This document shows positions 27,158 through 35,553 of a stretch of DNA of 64,000 nt, one piece after another. Where the stretch lies: positions 62,001 through 126,000 of the forward strand of contig NZ_JBHSRF010000013.1 in the NCBI RefSeq assembly GCF_042658925.1. The letters run 5' to 3'. Numbering within the stretch: position 1 is the stretch's first letter; each line of letters opens with the position of its first letter. The DNA comes from Sphaerisporangium aureirubrum. GTDB lineage: Bacteria; Actinomycetota; Actinomycetes; Streptosporangiales; Streptosporangiaceae. The position numbers and the translations under genes were made by a program. Under the pieces are notes generated by a model that saw only the letters and a list, made by a program, of their open reading frames with translations, made no database searches and was not told the origin of the DNA.

Positions 27158-27538
27158 TCAGCCCGTGTCCTGGTCCGGGGACAGGGACTTCTCACCGCTG
27201 CGTCTGATGCGTTCGGCGAGGTCGGCGACCGCGGCGGGGTCCAGGGAGCGGACTCCGGAGGCGGTGACCTCGAACTCGTCGTCACCGCGTCTCAGGCGCA
27301 CGGTGATCTCGGCGGGGCGGGTCTTCAGCCAGGCGATGACGACGCCGGCCAGGGTGGCGGCGACGCCGCCGGAGCCGAGGGCGATGTGGAGGCCGTCCAG
27401 GACGGGGCCGAGGGCGCCGGGGGGCGGCGGGCTCTCGTGGGGGGTGACGCGGCCGCGCAGGTCGGGCTCGTCGGTCAGCCAGGAGTGGAGGTCGCGGAGG
27501 TCGTCGGCGGAGGCGTCCACGGTGACGAGCACGTGCAT
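27158..27538 (-). CDS. Effector-associated constant component EACC1-like protein
   Basis: A 126-residue protein that matches the EACC1 family: LRDLHSWLTDEPDLRGRV, a Pro-rich turn, GLHIALGSGGVAATLAGVV and a membrane-like or amphipathic WLKTR helix, then a beta hairpin. EACC1 is the fixed adaptor in NTP-dependent conflict systems of multicellular bacteria, where it is encoded next to STAND or trypsin/caspase effector genes and is thought to recruit the effector. That is exactly its place here, 15 bp before the caspase-STAND gene. ATG at 27538 with an AGGTGAGG site upstream. Confidence 0.85.
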   Translation of the reverse strand: MHVLVTVDASADDLRDLHSWLTDEPDLRGRVTPHESPPPPGALGPVLDGLHIALGSGGVAATLAGVVIAWLKTRPAEITVRLRRGDDEFEVTASGVRSLDPAAVADLAERIRRSGEKSLSPDQDTG

Positions 27539-27635
27539 ATCGCCTCACCTGGGGCCGATGAACCAGTGGGATGTGTCCAGTATCCCGCCGGCCGGTCTCC
27601 GGGGGGAATGATTCAGCGCAACCGGGTCATCACTG

Positions 27636-28352
27636 TCAGGCACTCTGCGGGGCTATGAGGTGTTCGGCGGACGATGTCCCTTTCGCGGGGGACGGGGTGC
27701 GGCCGTCGCGGACGACGATCTCGCGGTCGGAGTAACCGGCGACGCGGGGTTCGTGGGTGACCAGGACGACGGCGGCCCCCGTGTCGCGGGCCGCGCCGGT
27801 CAGCAGGCGCATCACGCGTTCGCCGCCCAGGGAGTCGAGGGCGCCGGTGGGCTCGTCGGCGAAGATCACCTGGGGGGCGGTGACGAGGGCGCGGGCGACG
27901 GCGACGCGCTGGGCCTGGCCGCCGGAGACCTCGCCGGGGCGCTTGCCGGACACGCCGGTGACCTCCAGGCGGTCCAGCCACTCGGTGGCCCTGCGCTCGG
28001 CCTCGTGGCGGCGGACCTTCTCCATGCGCAGCGGCAGCGCGACGTTCTCCAGGCAGGTGAGCTCGGGCACCAGCTGGCCGAACTGGAAGACGAAGCCGAA
28101 CCGCGTGCGGCGCAGCACCGTGCGCTCGGCGTCGGACATCGTCCCCATCTCGCGGCCCTGGTAGCGCACGCGGCCCGCGTCCGGGCGGGTGATCCCGGCC
28201 AGGCAGTGCAGCAGGGTCGACTTGCCCGCCCCGGACGGCCCCATGACCGCCACCACCTCACCGGCGGCCACGGCCAGCGAGACGCCGTCCAGCGCGACCG
28301 TCCGGCCGTACGACTTGCGCAGGCCCTCGGCGGCCAGCAGCGGCGGCGTCAC
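27636..28352 (-). CDS. ABC exporter ATP-binding protein (MacB/LolD-like)
   Basis: ATPase subunit of 238 residues with Walker A GPSGAGKST, the Q-loop FVFQFGQL, signature VSGGQAQRVAVARAL and Walker B VIFADEPTGALD. The DEPTGALDS wording is that of the MacB/LolD class, which works with FtsX-type permeases; no such permease is adjacent, so the partner is elsewhere. GTG at 28352 overlaps the TGA of the PadR gene (GTGA), so the two are co-translated. Confidence 0.92.
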   Translation of the reverse strand: MTPPLLAAEGLRKSYGRTVALDGVSLAVAAGEVVAVMGPSGAGKSTLLHCLAGITRPDAGRVRYQGREMGTMSDAERTVLRRTRFGFVFQFGQLVPELTCLENVALPLRMEKVRRHEAERRATEWLDRLEVTGVSGKRPGEVSGGQAQRVAVARALVTAPQVIFADEPTGALDSLGGERVMRLLTGAARDTGAAVVLVTHEPRVAGYSDREIVVRDGRTPSPAKGTSSAEHLIAPQSA

Positions 28353-28873
28353 GGCCGCACCTCTTTCGCCAGGTCGTCCAGCCGGGCGGCCGTCAGCTCC
28401 AGCCAGCGCAGGTCGGCCTCCAGGTGGAACAGCGCGTGGTCGCAGATGAGCTGCTCGGCGAGGTCGCCGGTGGTCTTGCGCCGGGTGAGCTCGCGCATCA
28501 GCCGCAGGTGCTCGGCGCGCTGCACGTCGAGCAGCTCGGCCGCGGGCCGCCCGGTCAGCACGGCGAGCACCACCTTGGTGTACAGGGTGCTCTGGAGGTA
28601 GGGCTCCGGTCTCTCCGGGCTCGCCAGCCACCGTGCCACGTCCGTCACCCCCGCCGAGGTGACCGCGTACCGCTTGCGCTCGGGCCCGCCGCCCGGCTCG
28701 ACCCCGTCCAGCTCGACCAGGCCGTCCTTGAGCAGCCGCGACAGCGTGGCGTAGACCTGGCCGTACGCGAGCGGCCTGGCGTGGCCGAACCGGTCGTCGT
28801 AGGCGCGCTTGAGGTCGTATCCGTGCCGGGGTCCCGACTCCAGCAGGCCGAGGAACGTCTGTCCGATCGACAT
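28349..28873 (-). CDS. PadR-family transcriptional regulator
   Basis: Winged-helix regulator of about 174 residues with a C-terminal helical dimerisation domain. TFLGLLESGPRHGYDLKRAY is the family N-terminus and YGQVYATLSRLLKDGLVE the recognition helix. I start it at the ATG at 28873 (MSIGQTFLGLL); an ATG at 28894 in the same frame lies inside the upstream inverted repeat. It is translationally coupled to the ABC ATPase gene and most likely controls it by binding the repeat. Confidence 0.9.
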   Translation of the reverse strand: MSIGQTFLGLLESGPRHGYDLKRAYDDRFGHARPLAYGQVYATLSRLLKDGLVELDGVEPGGGPERKRYAVTSAGVTDVARWLASPERPEPYLQSTLYTKVVLAVLTGRPAAELLDVQRAEHLRLMRELTRRKTTGDLAEQLICDHALFHLEADLRWLELTAARLDDLAKEVRP

Positions 28874-28882
28874 ACCCGCGAC

Positions 28883-28901
28883 TATACACTCCATGTATAG
28901 C
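28883..28901. promoter_or_regulatory. PadR operator-like inverted repeat
   Basis: CTATACA-CTCCA-TGTATAG has perfect 7-bp arms, right before the PadR start. It has the ATAC/GTAT character of known PadR sites; function is inferred. Confidence 0.65.
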
Positions 28902-28951
28902 CGAGGGCCCGGCCGCCGGGACGCGGCGGCCGGGCCCGGCCGGGTATCGGG

Positions 28952-30559
28952 TCAGGTCGCGGGCATGTCCCGGCGACGCAGCGCCGCCAGGCCGGCGAGC
29001 CCGAGTACGGCCGCCAGCGCCACCAGGACCACCAGCGGGGCCGCGGTCACGTCACCGCCGGGCAGGTGGGGCAGATGGGTGAACGGCGAGATGTCCAGCA
29101 CCCACTGGCTCACCCCGAGCGCGCCGCCGACCAGGCTGATCAGCAGGCACACCACCAGCGCGCCCCAGCTGACCGCCGCCACGCGGGGCAGCAGGCCGAA
29201 CAGCACCACCGGCACGGCGGTCAGCACCCAGACCGCGGGCAGCTGCACGAGCGCGGCCACGAGGACCCGGGGCATCTCGCCGCCGACGTCGCCGATGATC
29301 GCCCCGTAGGTCGCCCCGACGGCCAGCCCGGCGGCGACCAGCGCCACGGCGGGGCCGAGCGTGGCGAAGACCAGGTGACTGGCGGCCCAGCGCAGCCGTC
29401 CCACCGCGGTGCCGAGCAGCGGCTCGGCCCGTCCGGCGCCTTCCTCGGCGCGCAGCCGCAGGCAGGCCTGGATGCCGTACGCCGCGCCGATCAGCCCGAA
29501 CAGGCCCATCATGGCGGCGAAGTAGCTGTCCACGAGCGCGCCGGCCCCGCCGATCCTGGCGAAGACGTCCGCCATCTCGCGACTGTCGCGCACCAGGTCC
29601 CCGACACTGTCGGCGAGCCCGCCGAACAGCACGCCGAGCAGGGCGAACGTCACGACCCACCCGGCCAGCAGCCCGCGGTGCAGCCGCCAGGAGAGGGCCA
29701 GCGGCGAGCGCAGCCCCGGCGCCGCGTACACCGGGCCGAGCCGGGACGGCAGCAGGCCCGAGCCGACGTCGCGCCGCGCCGAGAGCGCGACGGCCACCAC
29801 GACCAGCAGCGCGGCGGCCACGACGGTGAGCACGGCCGGCCCCCACGCGTCGGCGCTGTACGGAGCGATCTTCTGGGCCCAGCCGATGGGTGACAGCCAG
29901 GGGAGCCAGGACAGCGGCCCGCCGGACAGCGCGCTGACGTCACCGGCCATCCGGAGCGCGTAGGCCACACCGAGGACGGAGACCGCGATCGCCCGCGCGC
30001 CGCCCGCGTTCTCGGTGAGCTGCGCCGCGATCGCGCCGATCCCGGTGAACACCCAGCCGCTCACCGCGAACTCCAGGCCGAACAGCCAGGAACCGGTCGG
30101 GGCCAGACCCTGGCCGAGCATGTTGACCGCCAGCACCAGGCCGATCACCGCGTTGGCGGCGAGCGTGGTGAGCACCGCCGCCGCGAGGCCCGCGTGCCGT
30201 CCGACCACCGTCGCGCCGAGCAGCTCCCGGCGGCCGGTCTCCTCGTCGGTCCTGGTGTGCCGGATGACGGTGAGGACGCTGAACAGGCCGATCATGACGG
30301 GGATGAAGCCCGCGCGCCACGCGACCAGCTCTCCGACACCCGACCCGGACAGGGGGCCGTACAGCGCGATGAAGCCGACATTGCCGGTGCTGGCGTCGGC
30401 GTACCCCTGGCGTCCCGCGGCGGTGGGGAAGAGCTGGTTGATCGACACTACGTACGAGGCCGGGATGAGCCCTGTGATGAGCACCCACACCGGCAGCAGC
30501 AGGCGGTCGCGCCGCAGGACGAGGCGGATCAGCTTGGCGGTGCCCGCGAACGTGCTCAT
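28952..30559 (-). CDS. ABC-2 type exporter permease (polyketide/antibiotic exporter type)
   Basis: Membrane protein of 535 residues with about 12 hydrophobic segments in two similar halves. LFSVLTVIRHTRTDEETGRRELL after the first helices is diagnostic of the actinobacterial exporter permease family (two homologous halves, each starting with RLxLRRDR or LSWRLHRG). Its start overlaps the stop of the ATP-binding gene by 4 bp. Together they form a heteromeric exporter with a TetR gene upstream, the usual arrangement for drug or antibiotic efflux. Confidence 0.92.
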   Translation of the reverse strand: MSTFAGTAKLIRLVLRRDRLLLPVWVLITGLIPASYVVSINQLFPTAAGRQGYADASTGNVGFIALYGPLSGSGVGELVAWRAGFIPVMIGLFSVLTVIRHTRTDEETGRRELLGATVVGRHAGLAAAVLTTLAANAVIGLVLAVNMLGQGLAPTGSWLFGLEFAVSGWVFTGIGAIAAQLTENAGGARAIAVSVLGVAYALRMAGDVSALSGGPLSWLPWLSPIGWAQKIAPYSADAWGPAVLTVVAAALLVVVAVALSARRDVGSGLLPSRLGPVYAAPGLRSPLALSWRLHRGLLAGWVVTFALLGVLFGGLADSVGDLVRDSREMADVFARIGGAGALVDSYFAAMMGLFGLIGAAYGIQACLRLRAEEGAGRAEPLLGTAVGRLRWAASHLVFATLGPAVALVAAGLAVGATYGAIIGDVGGEMPRVLVAALVQLPAVWVLTAVPVVLFGLLPRVAAVSWGALVVCLLISLVGGALGVSQWVLDISPFTHLPHLPGGDVTAAPLVVLVALAAVLGLAGLAALRRRDMPAT

Positions 30560-31476
30560 CGGGACGTCTCCGGCTGGCGCGGCGCGGCGCCCTCACGCAC
30601 GTAGTGGCGCAGGAACAGCTGCTCCAGCGTCGGCGGCCTGCTCACCAGGCTGCGCACGCCCGCCGAGGTGAGGTGGCGCAGCACCGGGTCCAGCGCGTCG
30701 TTGTCGACGTCGAAGCGCACGTGGCCGTTGTCGGTGCGCAGGTCGTGCACGCCCGGCAGCTCGGCGAGGCCGTTCACGGGGGCGGCCAGCTCGGCGTCGA
30801 TGGAGGTGCGGGTGAGGTGGCGCAGTTCGTCCAGGGTGCCGGTCTCGACGTCGCGGCCCTCGCGGACGATGGTGACGCGGTGGCACAGCGCCTCGACCTC
30901 GGACAGGATGTGGCTGGACAGCAGCACGGTGCGGTCGCCGCGGCGCAGCTCCTCCCGCACGACCTCGCGGAACACCTCTTCCATCAGGGGGTCCAGGCCG
31001 GAGGTCGGCTCGTCGAGCAGCAGCAGCTCGACGTCGGAGGCCAGCGCGGCGACCAGGGCGACCTTCTGCCGGTTTCCCTTGGAGTACGCGCGGCCCTTCT
31101 TGCGGGGGTCCAGATCGAAGCGTTCGAGTAGTTCGTCGCGGCGCTTCCTGTCCAGCCCGCCGCGTAGCCTGCCGAGCAGGTCGATCACCTCGCCGCCGGA
31201 CAGGCTCGGCCACAGCGTCACGTCGCCGGGCACGTACGCCAGCCTGCGGTGCAGCTCGGTGGCGTCGGCCCAGGGGTCGCCGCCGAGCAGTCGCGTCTGT
31301 CCGGTGTCCGGCCGCATCAGGCCGAGCAGGATGCGGATCGTGGTGGTCTTCCCGGCGCCGTTCGGCCCGAGGAAGCCGTGCACCTCGCCGGTGCGCACCG
31401 ACAGGTTCAGCCCGTCCAGGGCGCGGGTACGCCCGAACGTCTTGACCAATCCCTCAGCGTGAATCGCCTCGGTCAT
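30556..31476 (-). CDS. ABC-2 exporter ATP-binding protein (DrrA-like)
   Basis: ATPase subunit of 306 residues: Walker A GPNGAGKTT, signature YSKGNRQKVALVAAL, Walker B LLLLDEPTSGLD, H-loop SSHIL and a C-terminal extension of about 90 residues as in DrrA. ATG at 31476 is chosen because it starts the first domain strand (MTEAIHAEGLVKTFG). It overlaps the end of the TetR gene by 23 bp and the start of the permease by 4 bp, making a three-gene unit. Confidence 0.93.
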   Translation of the reverse strand: MTEAIHAEGLVKTFGRTRALDGLNLSVRTGEVHGFLGPNGAGKTTTIRILLGLMRPDTGQTRLLGGDPWADATELHRRLAYVPGDVTLWPSLSGGEVIDLLGRLRGGLDRKRRDELLERFDLDPRKKGRAYSKGNRQKVALVAALASDVELLLLDEPTSGLDPLMEEVFREVVREELRRGDRTVLLSSHILSEVEALCHRVTIVREGRDVETGTLDELRHLTRTSIDAELAAPVNGLAELPGVHDLRTDNGHVRFDVDNDALDPVLRHLTSAGVRSLVSRPPTLEQLFLRHYVREGAAPRQPETSR

Positions 31477-32158
31477 CGCCGTTCTCCTTCGGGCGCGCGG
31501 TGTGCCGCGCGCCGCCTGTGGGGGAACCGCGCTGGACACGCTCCAGCGCGGCGAGCAGCTCGCCCGCGACCTCCGGGCTGAGCAATGCGTGCGAGTAGAA
31601 CTCCACGAGCCCCCGGGACATGCGCAGATGCCCCTCGGCGCCGAGGACGTCGGCCCCGAGGGCGCGGGACAGCTGTTCGTGCATCACGTACAGGCCCGAC
31701 TGCATCGCGACCAGCACCGCGACGTACGCCCGCGGGTCGCTCACCGTGATGTCCTGCTGGTCGAGCCATCGCTCGCCCAGCAGGACCATCTCGTCGAACA
31801 TCGCCGACGCGGCGTCCGATCCGTCGACCATCGATCGGGAGAGATAGCGCTGCAGGAGCAGCGCCTCCGGATGGACCTCGACCATCAACCCCGCGTTGAG
31901 GTGGCCTCCGGGGAACATCTCGTCCCGCAGGTGGTTGAGCCGGTTCATCGCGTAGGAGTCGCACGCGTCGCGCAGCGCCTCCTTGGAGCCGAAGTGGTGC
32001 CGGACGAGACCCGAGGACACCCCCGCCTCCGCGGCGATGTCCCGGATGCTCGCCCCGTCGATGCCGCGGTCGGCGAACAGGCGGAGGGCCGCGTCTCTGA
32101 TCCGGGCACGGGCCGTAAGGTCCTCAGCCGCCCGGTCACGGGACGAGCCCACCGCCAT
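31454..32158 (-). CDS. TetR-family transcriptional regulator
   Basis: Repressor of 234 residues. The N-terminal helix-turn-helix reads ASIRDIAAEAGVSSGLVRHHFGSKEALR; the rest is the ligand-binding helical domain. It heads the operon of an ABC exporter, so it probably senses the exported compound. A 38-bp imperfect inverted repeat overlapping a likely promoter lies about 25 bp upstream. Confidence 0.92.
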   Translation of the reverse strand: MAVGSSRDRAAEDLTARARIRDAALRLFADRGIDGASIRDIAAEAGVSSGLVRHHFGSKEALRDACDSYAMNRLNHLRDEMFPGGHLNAGLMVEVHPEALLLQRYLSRSMVDGSDAASAMFDEMVLLGERWLDQQDITVSDPRAYVAVLVAMQSGLYVMHEQLSRALGADVLGAEGHLRMSRGLVEFYSHALLSPEVAGELLAALERVQRGSPTGGARHTARPKENGDDRGDSR

Positions 32159-32182
32159 ACCGACTCCTCAACTGTGCAGGTT

Positions 32183-32220
32183 CCTACTCGCATGTACAGC
32201 ACACTATACATACGTGTAGG
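32183..32220. promoter_or_regulatory. TetR operator-like inverted repeat over a promoter
   Basis: CCTACTCGCATGTA and TACATACGTGTAGG match as inverted arms at 12 of 14 positions with a 10-bp spacer. On the minus strand the repeat covers a possible -10 TATAGT with CTGACA upstream, so binding would block the TetR-ABC operon. Confidence 0.6.
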
Positions 32221-32229
32221 CGAGTCCTG

Positions 32230-32736
32230 TCAGCCGTGCGGGGTGAACCTCCCGAAACGTCCTCGGTGGTACAGCAGCGGATGGTCGAGGGAGTACACGA
32301 AGGCGTCGGTGACCAGCCCGACGACCAGGATGTGGTCCCCGATGTCGAGGCTGCTGTGCGGGGTGCACAGCACATGGGCGGCGGTGTCGCCGAGCAGCGG
32401 GGTGCCGAGCGGGCCGGGACGCCAGCGGGTCGGTTCGCCGAACCGGTCGGCACCCGGGCGGGCGAACCTGGCGGCCAGCTCGGCCTGGTCACCGGCCAGG
32501 ATGTTCACCGCGAACTGGTCGGCCTCCCGCAGCCTGGGCCAGGTGGTGGAGTTCCGGTCGACGTAGAAGCACACCAGCGGCGGCTCCAGGCTGACCGACG
32601 AGAACGACGTGGCGGTCAGCCCGGCCGGGATGCCGTCGGTCTGCCCCGTGACGATGACGACCCCGGCGGCGTGCGCGGACAGCACCCGGCGGAAGCGCGC
32701 CGGGTCGACGGCCCGGCCGGGCAGCATCTCGGTCAT
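32230..32736 (-). CDS. Flavin reductase (HpaC-type)
   Basis: NAD(P)H:flavin reductase of 168 residues with the split-barrel FMN fold: FRRVLSAHAAGVVIVTG near the N-terminus, LTATSFSSVSLEPPLVCFYV, and a C-terminal HPLLYHRGRFGRF. It supplies reduced flavin to two-component monooxygenases. It is the last gene of the sulfur operon, overlapping the upstream FMN reductase by 4 bp, and probably serves the LLM monooxygenase two genes upstream. Confidence 0.92.
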   Translation of the reverse strand: MTEMLPGRAVDPARFRRVLSAHAAGVVIVTGQTDGIPAGLTATSFSSVSLEPPLVCFYVDRNSTTWPRLREADQFAVNILAGDQAELAARFARPGADRFGEPTRWRPGPLGTPLLGDTAAHVLCTPHSSLDIGDHILVVGLVTDAFVYSLDHPLLYHRGRFGRFTPHG

Positions 32737-33260
32737 GCCTCCACCCCCTGCCGTATCCGCGTGGCGGCCACCTGGGGGGCGACCCGGTCGGCCCACTCGG
32801 CGAGCACCGCGTCCAGCTCCGGGATCTGCGCCTCCAGCAGGGCGAGCCCTGGGGTGGGCACGACGGCGCCGAGTTCCAGCAGCAGCGGCCGCAGGTGGAT
32901 CTCGACGGCCAGGGCGTGCCGGGGGTCGCCCATCACCAGCAGCGGCAGCGCGACGGTCCCCCGCAGCGCCTGCGGAGGCAGCCGGTCGACGAACGCCTTG
33001 AGCAGCCCGGTGTAGGTGGCCTTGTAGGTGGGGCTGGCGACGAGCAGCACCTCGGCCCCGGCCACCAGCTCCAGGGCCACCTCCACACCGGGCGACGGCA
33101 CGGGGGACAGCAGGTGCGGGCCGAGCGCCGACAGGTCCACGACCTCCACCGGCTCGGTCAGCCCCGCGCGCCCGCCGACCACCTCGGCGGCCCGCAGCGC
33201 CACCGTGCGGGTCTTCGACCCGGGCTTCGGGTTGCCGATCAGCGCGACCAGGCCGCTCAT
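32733..33260 (-). CDS. NADPH-dependent FMN reductase (SsuE/MsuE-like)
   Basis: Flavodoxin-fold FMN reductase of 175 residues: VALIGNPKPGSKT is the phosphate loop, VASPTYKATYTGLLKAFVD the flavin-contact motif. SsuE-type enzymes give FMNH2 to alkanesulfonate monooxygenases. It lies between the LLM monooxygenase and the second reductase gene, with 4-bp overlaps on both sides. Two reductases in one operon are more than one monooxygenase needs. Confidence 0.9.
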   Translation of the reverse strand: MSGLVALIGNPKPGSKTRTVALRAAEVVGGRAGLTEPVEVVDLSALGPHLLSPVPSPGVEVALELVAGAEVLLVASPTYKATYTGLLKAFVDRLPPQALRGTVALPLLVMGDPRHALAVEIHLRPLLLELGAVVPTPGLALLEAQIPELDAVLAEWADRVAPQVAATRIRQGVEA

Positions 33261-34603
33261 GACGCCACCACCAGGTCGTGCCGCTCGCCGGATGTCGCGG
33301 CGAAGCGGGAGGCGGGCCGGTCCAGGCCGTAGTTCTCCCGCAGGGTACGGCCGGTGTACTCGGTGCGGAACAGACCTCTGACCTGCAGCTCCGGCACCAC
33401 GTGGTCCACGAAGTCGGCCAGCCCGTCCGGGAGGATCGGCGGCATGATGTTGAAGCCGTCGGCGGCGCCGTTCTCGAACCACAGCTGGATCTGGTCGGCG
33501 ATCTGCTCGGGCGTGCCCGCCACAACGCGGTGCCCGCGCCCGCCGGCGAGGCGGCCGAGCAGTTGCCGCACGGTCAGGCCCTCCCGCCGGGCCAGCTCGA
33601 CGACGAGCCTGCGGCGGCTCTGCGCACCCTCGGTCTCCACGCCGACGTCCGGCAGCGGGCCGTCCAGGTCGTCCTCGCCGAGGTGGATGCCGGTCATCTG
33701 GGAGAGCTGGGCCAGGCCGTAGGCCGGGATGATCAGGTCTTCGAGCTCCTTCTCCAGCCGCAGCGCCTCCCGCTCGGTGGAACCGATGATCGGCGAGATG
33801 CCCGGCAGGACGACGACCTGCTCGGGCCGCCTGCCGTACCTGGCGAGGCGCCCCTTGAGGTCGGCGTAGAACTCCTGGCCGTCCTCAAGGGTCTGCTGCG
33901 CGGTGAACACGGCCTCGGCGTGCCGGGCGGCGAACTCGATGCCGTCCTGCGACGACCCGGCCTGCACCAGCAGCGGGTGACCCTGCGGCGAACGGGAGAT
34001 GTTGAGCGGCCCGGTGACGCCGAAGTGGTCACCCGCGTGCCGGATCGCGTGGATCTTCCCCGAGTCGGCGTACCGGCCCCCGTTCCGGTCGCGCAGGACG
34101 GCGTCGTCCTCCCAGCTGTCCCACAGCTTGGTGACCACGTCCAGGAACTCGGTGGCGCGCTGGTACCGGGCGGCGTGCGCGGGGCGCTCGATGCCGAAGT
34201 TGTGCGCCTCGGCCTCACCGGCGGAGGTGACGATGTTCCAGCCGGCCCTGCCGCCGCTGATGTGGTCGAGCGAGGCGAACTTCCTGGCCACGTGGAACGG
34301 CTCGTTGTAGGTGGTGGACACGGTGGCGATCAGGCCGATGTGCTCGGTGACCGCCGCCAGCGCCGCGAGCAGCGTCAACGGCTCCGGCGTGCCGAGCGCG
34401 TTGTGCCGGACGTCGCCCTGCAGGGCGAGCCCGTCGGCGAAGAACACCGAGTCCAGCCTGCCGCGCTCGGCGATCTCGGCCAGCCGCCGGTAGTGCCGCA
34501 CGTCGGTGATCAGCGCCGGGTCGGTGCGGGGATGGCGCCAGGCGGCCTCGTGGTGGCCCACGCCCATCAGGAAGGCGTTCAGGTGGAGCGTGCGAGGGGA
34601 CAT
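33257..34603 (-). CDS. LLM-class flavin-dependent monooxygenase (NtaA/SnaA/DszA-like)
   Basis: Luciferase-like TIM-barrel monooxygenase of 448 residues from the NtaA/SnaA/DszA branch: LHLNAFLMGVGHHEAAWRHP at the start, FFADGLAL, SGRAGWNIVTS (flavin phosphate region) and SPQGHPLLVQAGSS are typical. Members oxidise nitrilotriacetate, aryl sulfones and similar compounds with FMNH2 and oxygen. With a sulfonate-type importer and two flavin reductases, release of sulfite or sulfate from an organosulfur compound is the best inference. Its start overlaps the stop of the permease. Confidence 0.92.
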   Translation of the reverse strand: MSPRTLHLNAFLMGVGHHEAAWRHPRTDPALITDVRHYRRLAEIAERGRLDSVFFADGLALQGDVRHNALGTPEPLTLLAALAAVTEHIGLIATVSTTYNEPFHVARKFASLDHISGGRAGWNIVTSAGEAEAHNFGIERPAHAARYQRATEFLDVVTKLWDSWEDDAVLRDRNGGRYADSGKIHAIRHAGDHFGVTGPLNISRSPQGHPLLVQAGSSQDGIEFAARHAEAVFTAQQTLEDGQEFYADLKGRLARYGRRPEQVVVLPGISPIIGSTEREALRLEKELEDLIIPAYGLAQLSQMTGIHLGEDDLDGPLPDVGVETEGAQSRRRLVVELARREGLTVRQLLGRLAGGRGHRVVAGTPEQIADQIQLWFENGAADGFNIMPPILPDGLADFVDHVVPELQVRGLFRTEYTGRTLRENYGLDRPASRFAATSGERHDLVVAS

Positions 34604-35553
34604 CAGGTGGTCCTCCAGGTGGAGAAACGGCGCTCGACGAGGAGCAGCAGCAGGTTGAACGAGAGACCGACCACGGAGATCGTGATGATCCCTGCGTACA
34701 TGTCGGGGATGCGGAAGCTGGCCTGGGCGTCGTTGATGAGGTAGCCGAGCCCGGCCTTGGCGCCCACCATCTCGGCGATCAGCAGCACGAGGATCGAGTA
34801 CGCCCCCGCCAGCCGGATGCCGGTGAAGATGGTCGGCACGGCCGCGGGCAGGATGACCTTGCGGAACAGGGTGATCGGGCCGAGGCCCATCGACCGGGCC
34901 GACTTGATGAGCATCGGCTCCACGGTCTTCACGCCGCTTACGGTGTTGAGCAGGATCGGCCACGCGCAGGCGTACAGCACGAAGGCGACCTTCGAGGACT
35001 CGCCCAGGCCGAGGATCAGGATGAAGACCGGCAGCAGGGCGATCGGCGAGGTGTTGCGGAAGAGTTCCAGCAGCGGGGTGAGCAGGTCGGCGACCGGCTT
35101 GTACCAGCCGATGACCAGGCCCAGCGGCACGGCCAGCGCGATCGCCAGCCCGAAGCCCGACAGCGACCGGATCACCGACGCCTGGAAGTGCTCGGCGAGC
35201 TGACCGCTGAGCAGCAGGTCGTACCACGCGACCAGGTCCTCGGAGAACGGCGGCACGAACACCCGGTCCACCACCCCGATCCGGGGCAGCGTCTCCCAGA
35301 CGGCGAGCAGCAGCACGATGGCCAGCGAGTTGCGCACCGCCCGCGATCCCCCGGCGCGTGCCACGCCCCAGCCCCGGCGCCACCGCGACCGCGACGCGGG
35401 CCGCGCCTCCTCGTCGTCCTCCGGCGCGGCGTCGTCGTCGGGCAGGTCGTACCAGTGGACGTCGCCGGGATACTCCTCCGCGGTCCCCTCGCGTGGCGGG
35501 GTACCCTCGGCGACGGCCACGTTCGTGCCCCCCGTCGTGCGCGGCTCAGCCAT
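34603..35553 (-). CDS. Sulfonate/nitrate/taurine-type ABC permease (SsuC-like)
   Basis: Membrane subunit of 316 residues with six hydrophobic segments. The permease loop is SARSMGLGPITLFRKVILPAA, typical of the SsuC/TauC class. A long hydrophilic, acidic N-terminal extension (about residues 1-65, WYDLPDDDAAPEDDEEARP) precedes the first helix and is unusual. ATG at 35553 overlaps the end of the ATPase gene by 8 bp. Confidence 0.92.
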   Translation of the reverse strand: MAEPRTTGGTNVAVAEGTPPREGTAEEYPGDVHWYDLPDDDAAPEDDEEARPASRSRWRRGWGVARAGGSRAVRNSLAIVLLLAVWETLPRIGVVDRVFVPPFSEDLVAWYDLLLSGQLAEHFQASVIRSLSGFGLAIALAVPLGLVIGWYKPVADLLTPLLELFRNTSPIALLPVFILILGLGESSKVAFVLYACAWPILLNTVSGVKTVEPMLIKSARSMGLGPITLFRKVILPAAVPTIFTGIRLAGAYSILVLLIAEMVGAKAGLGYLINDAQASFRIPDMYAGIITISVVGLSFNLLLLLVERRFSTWRTT

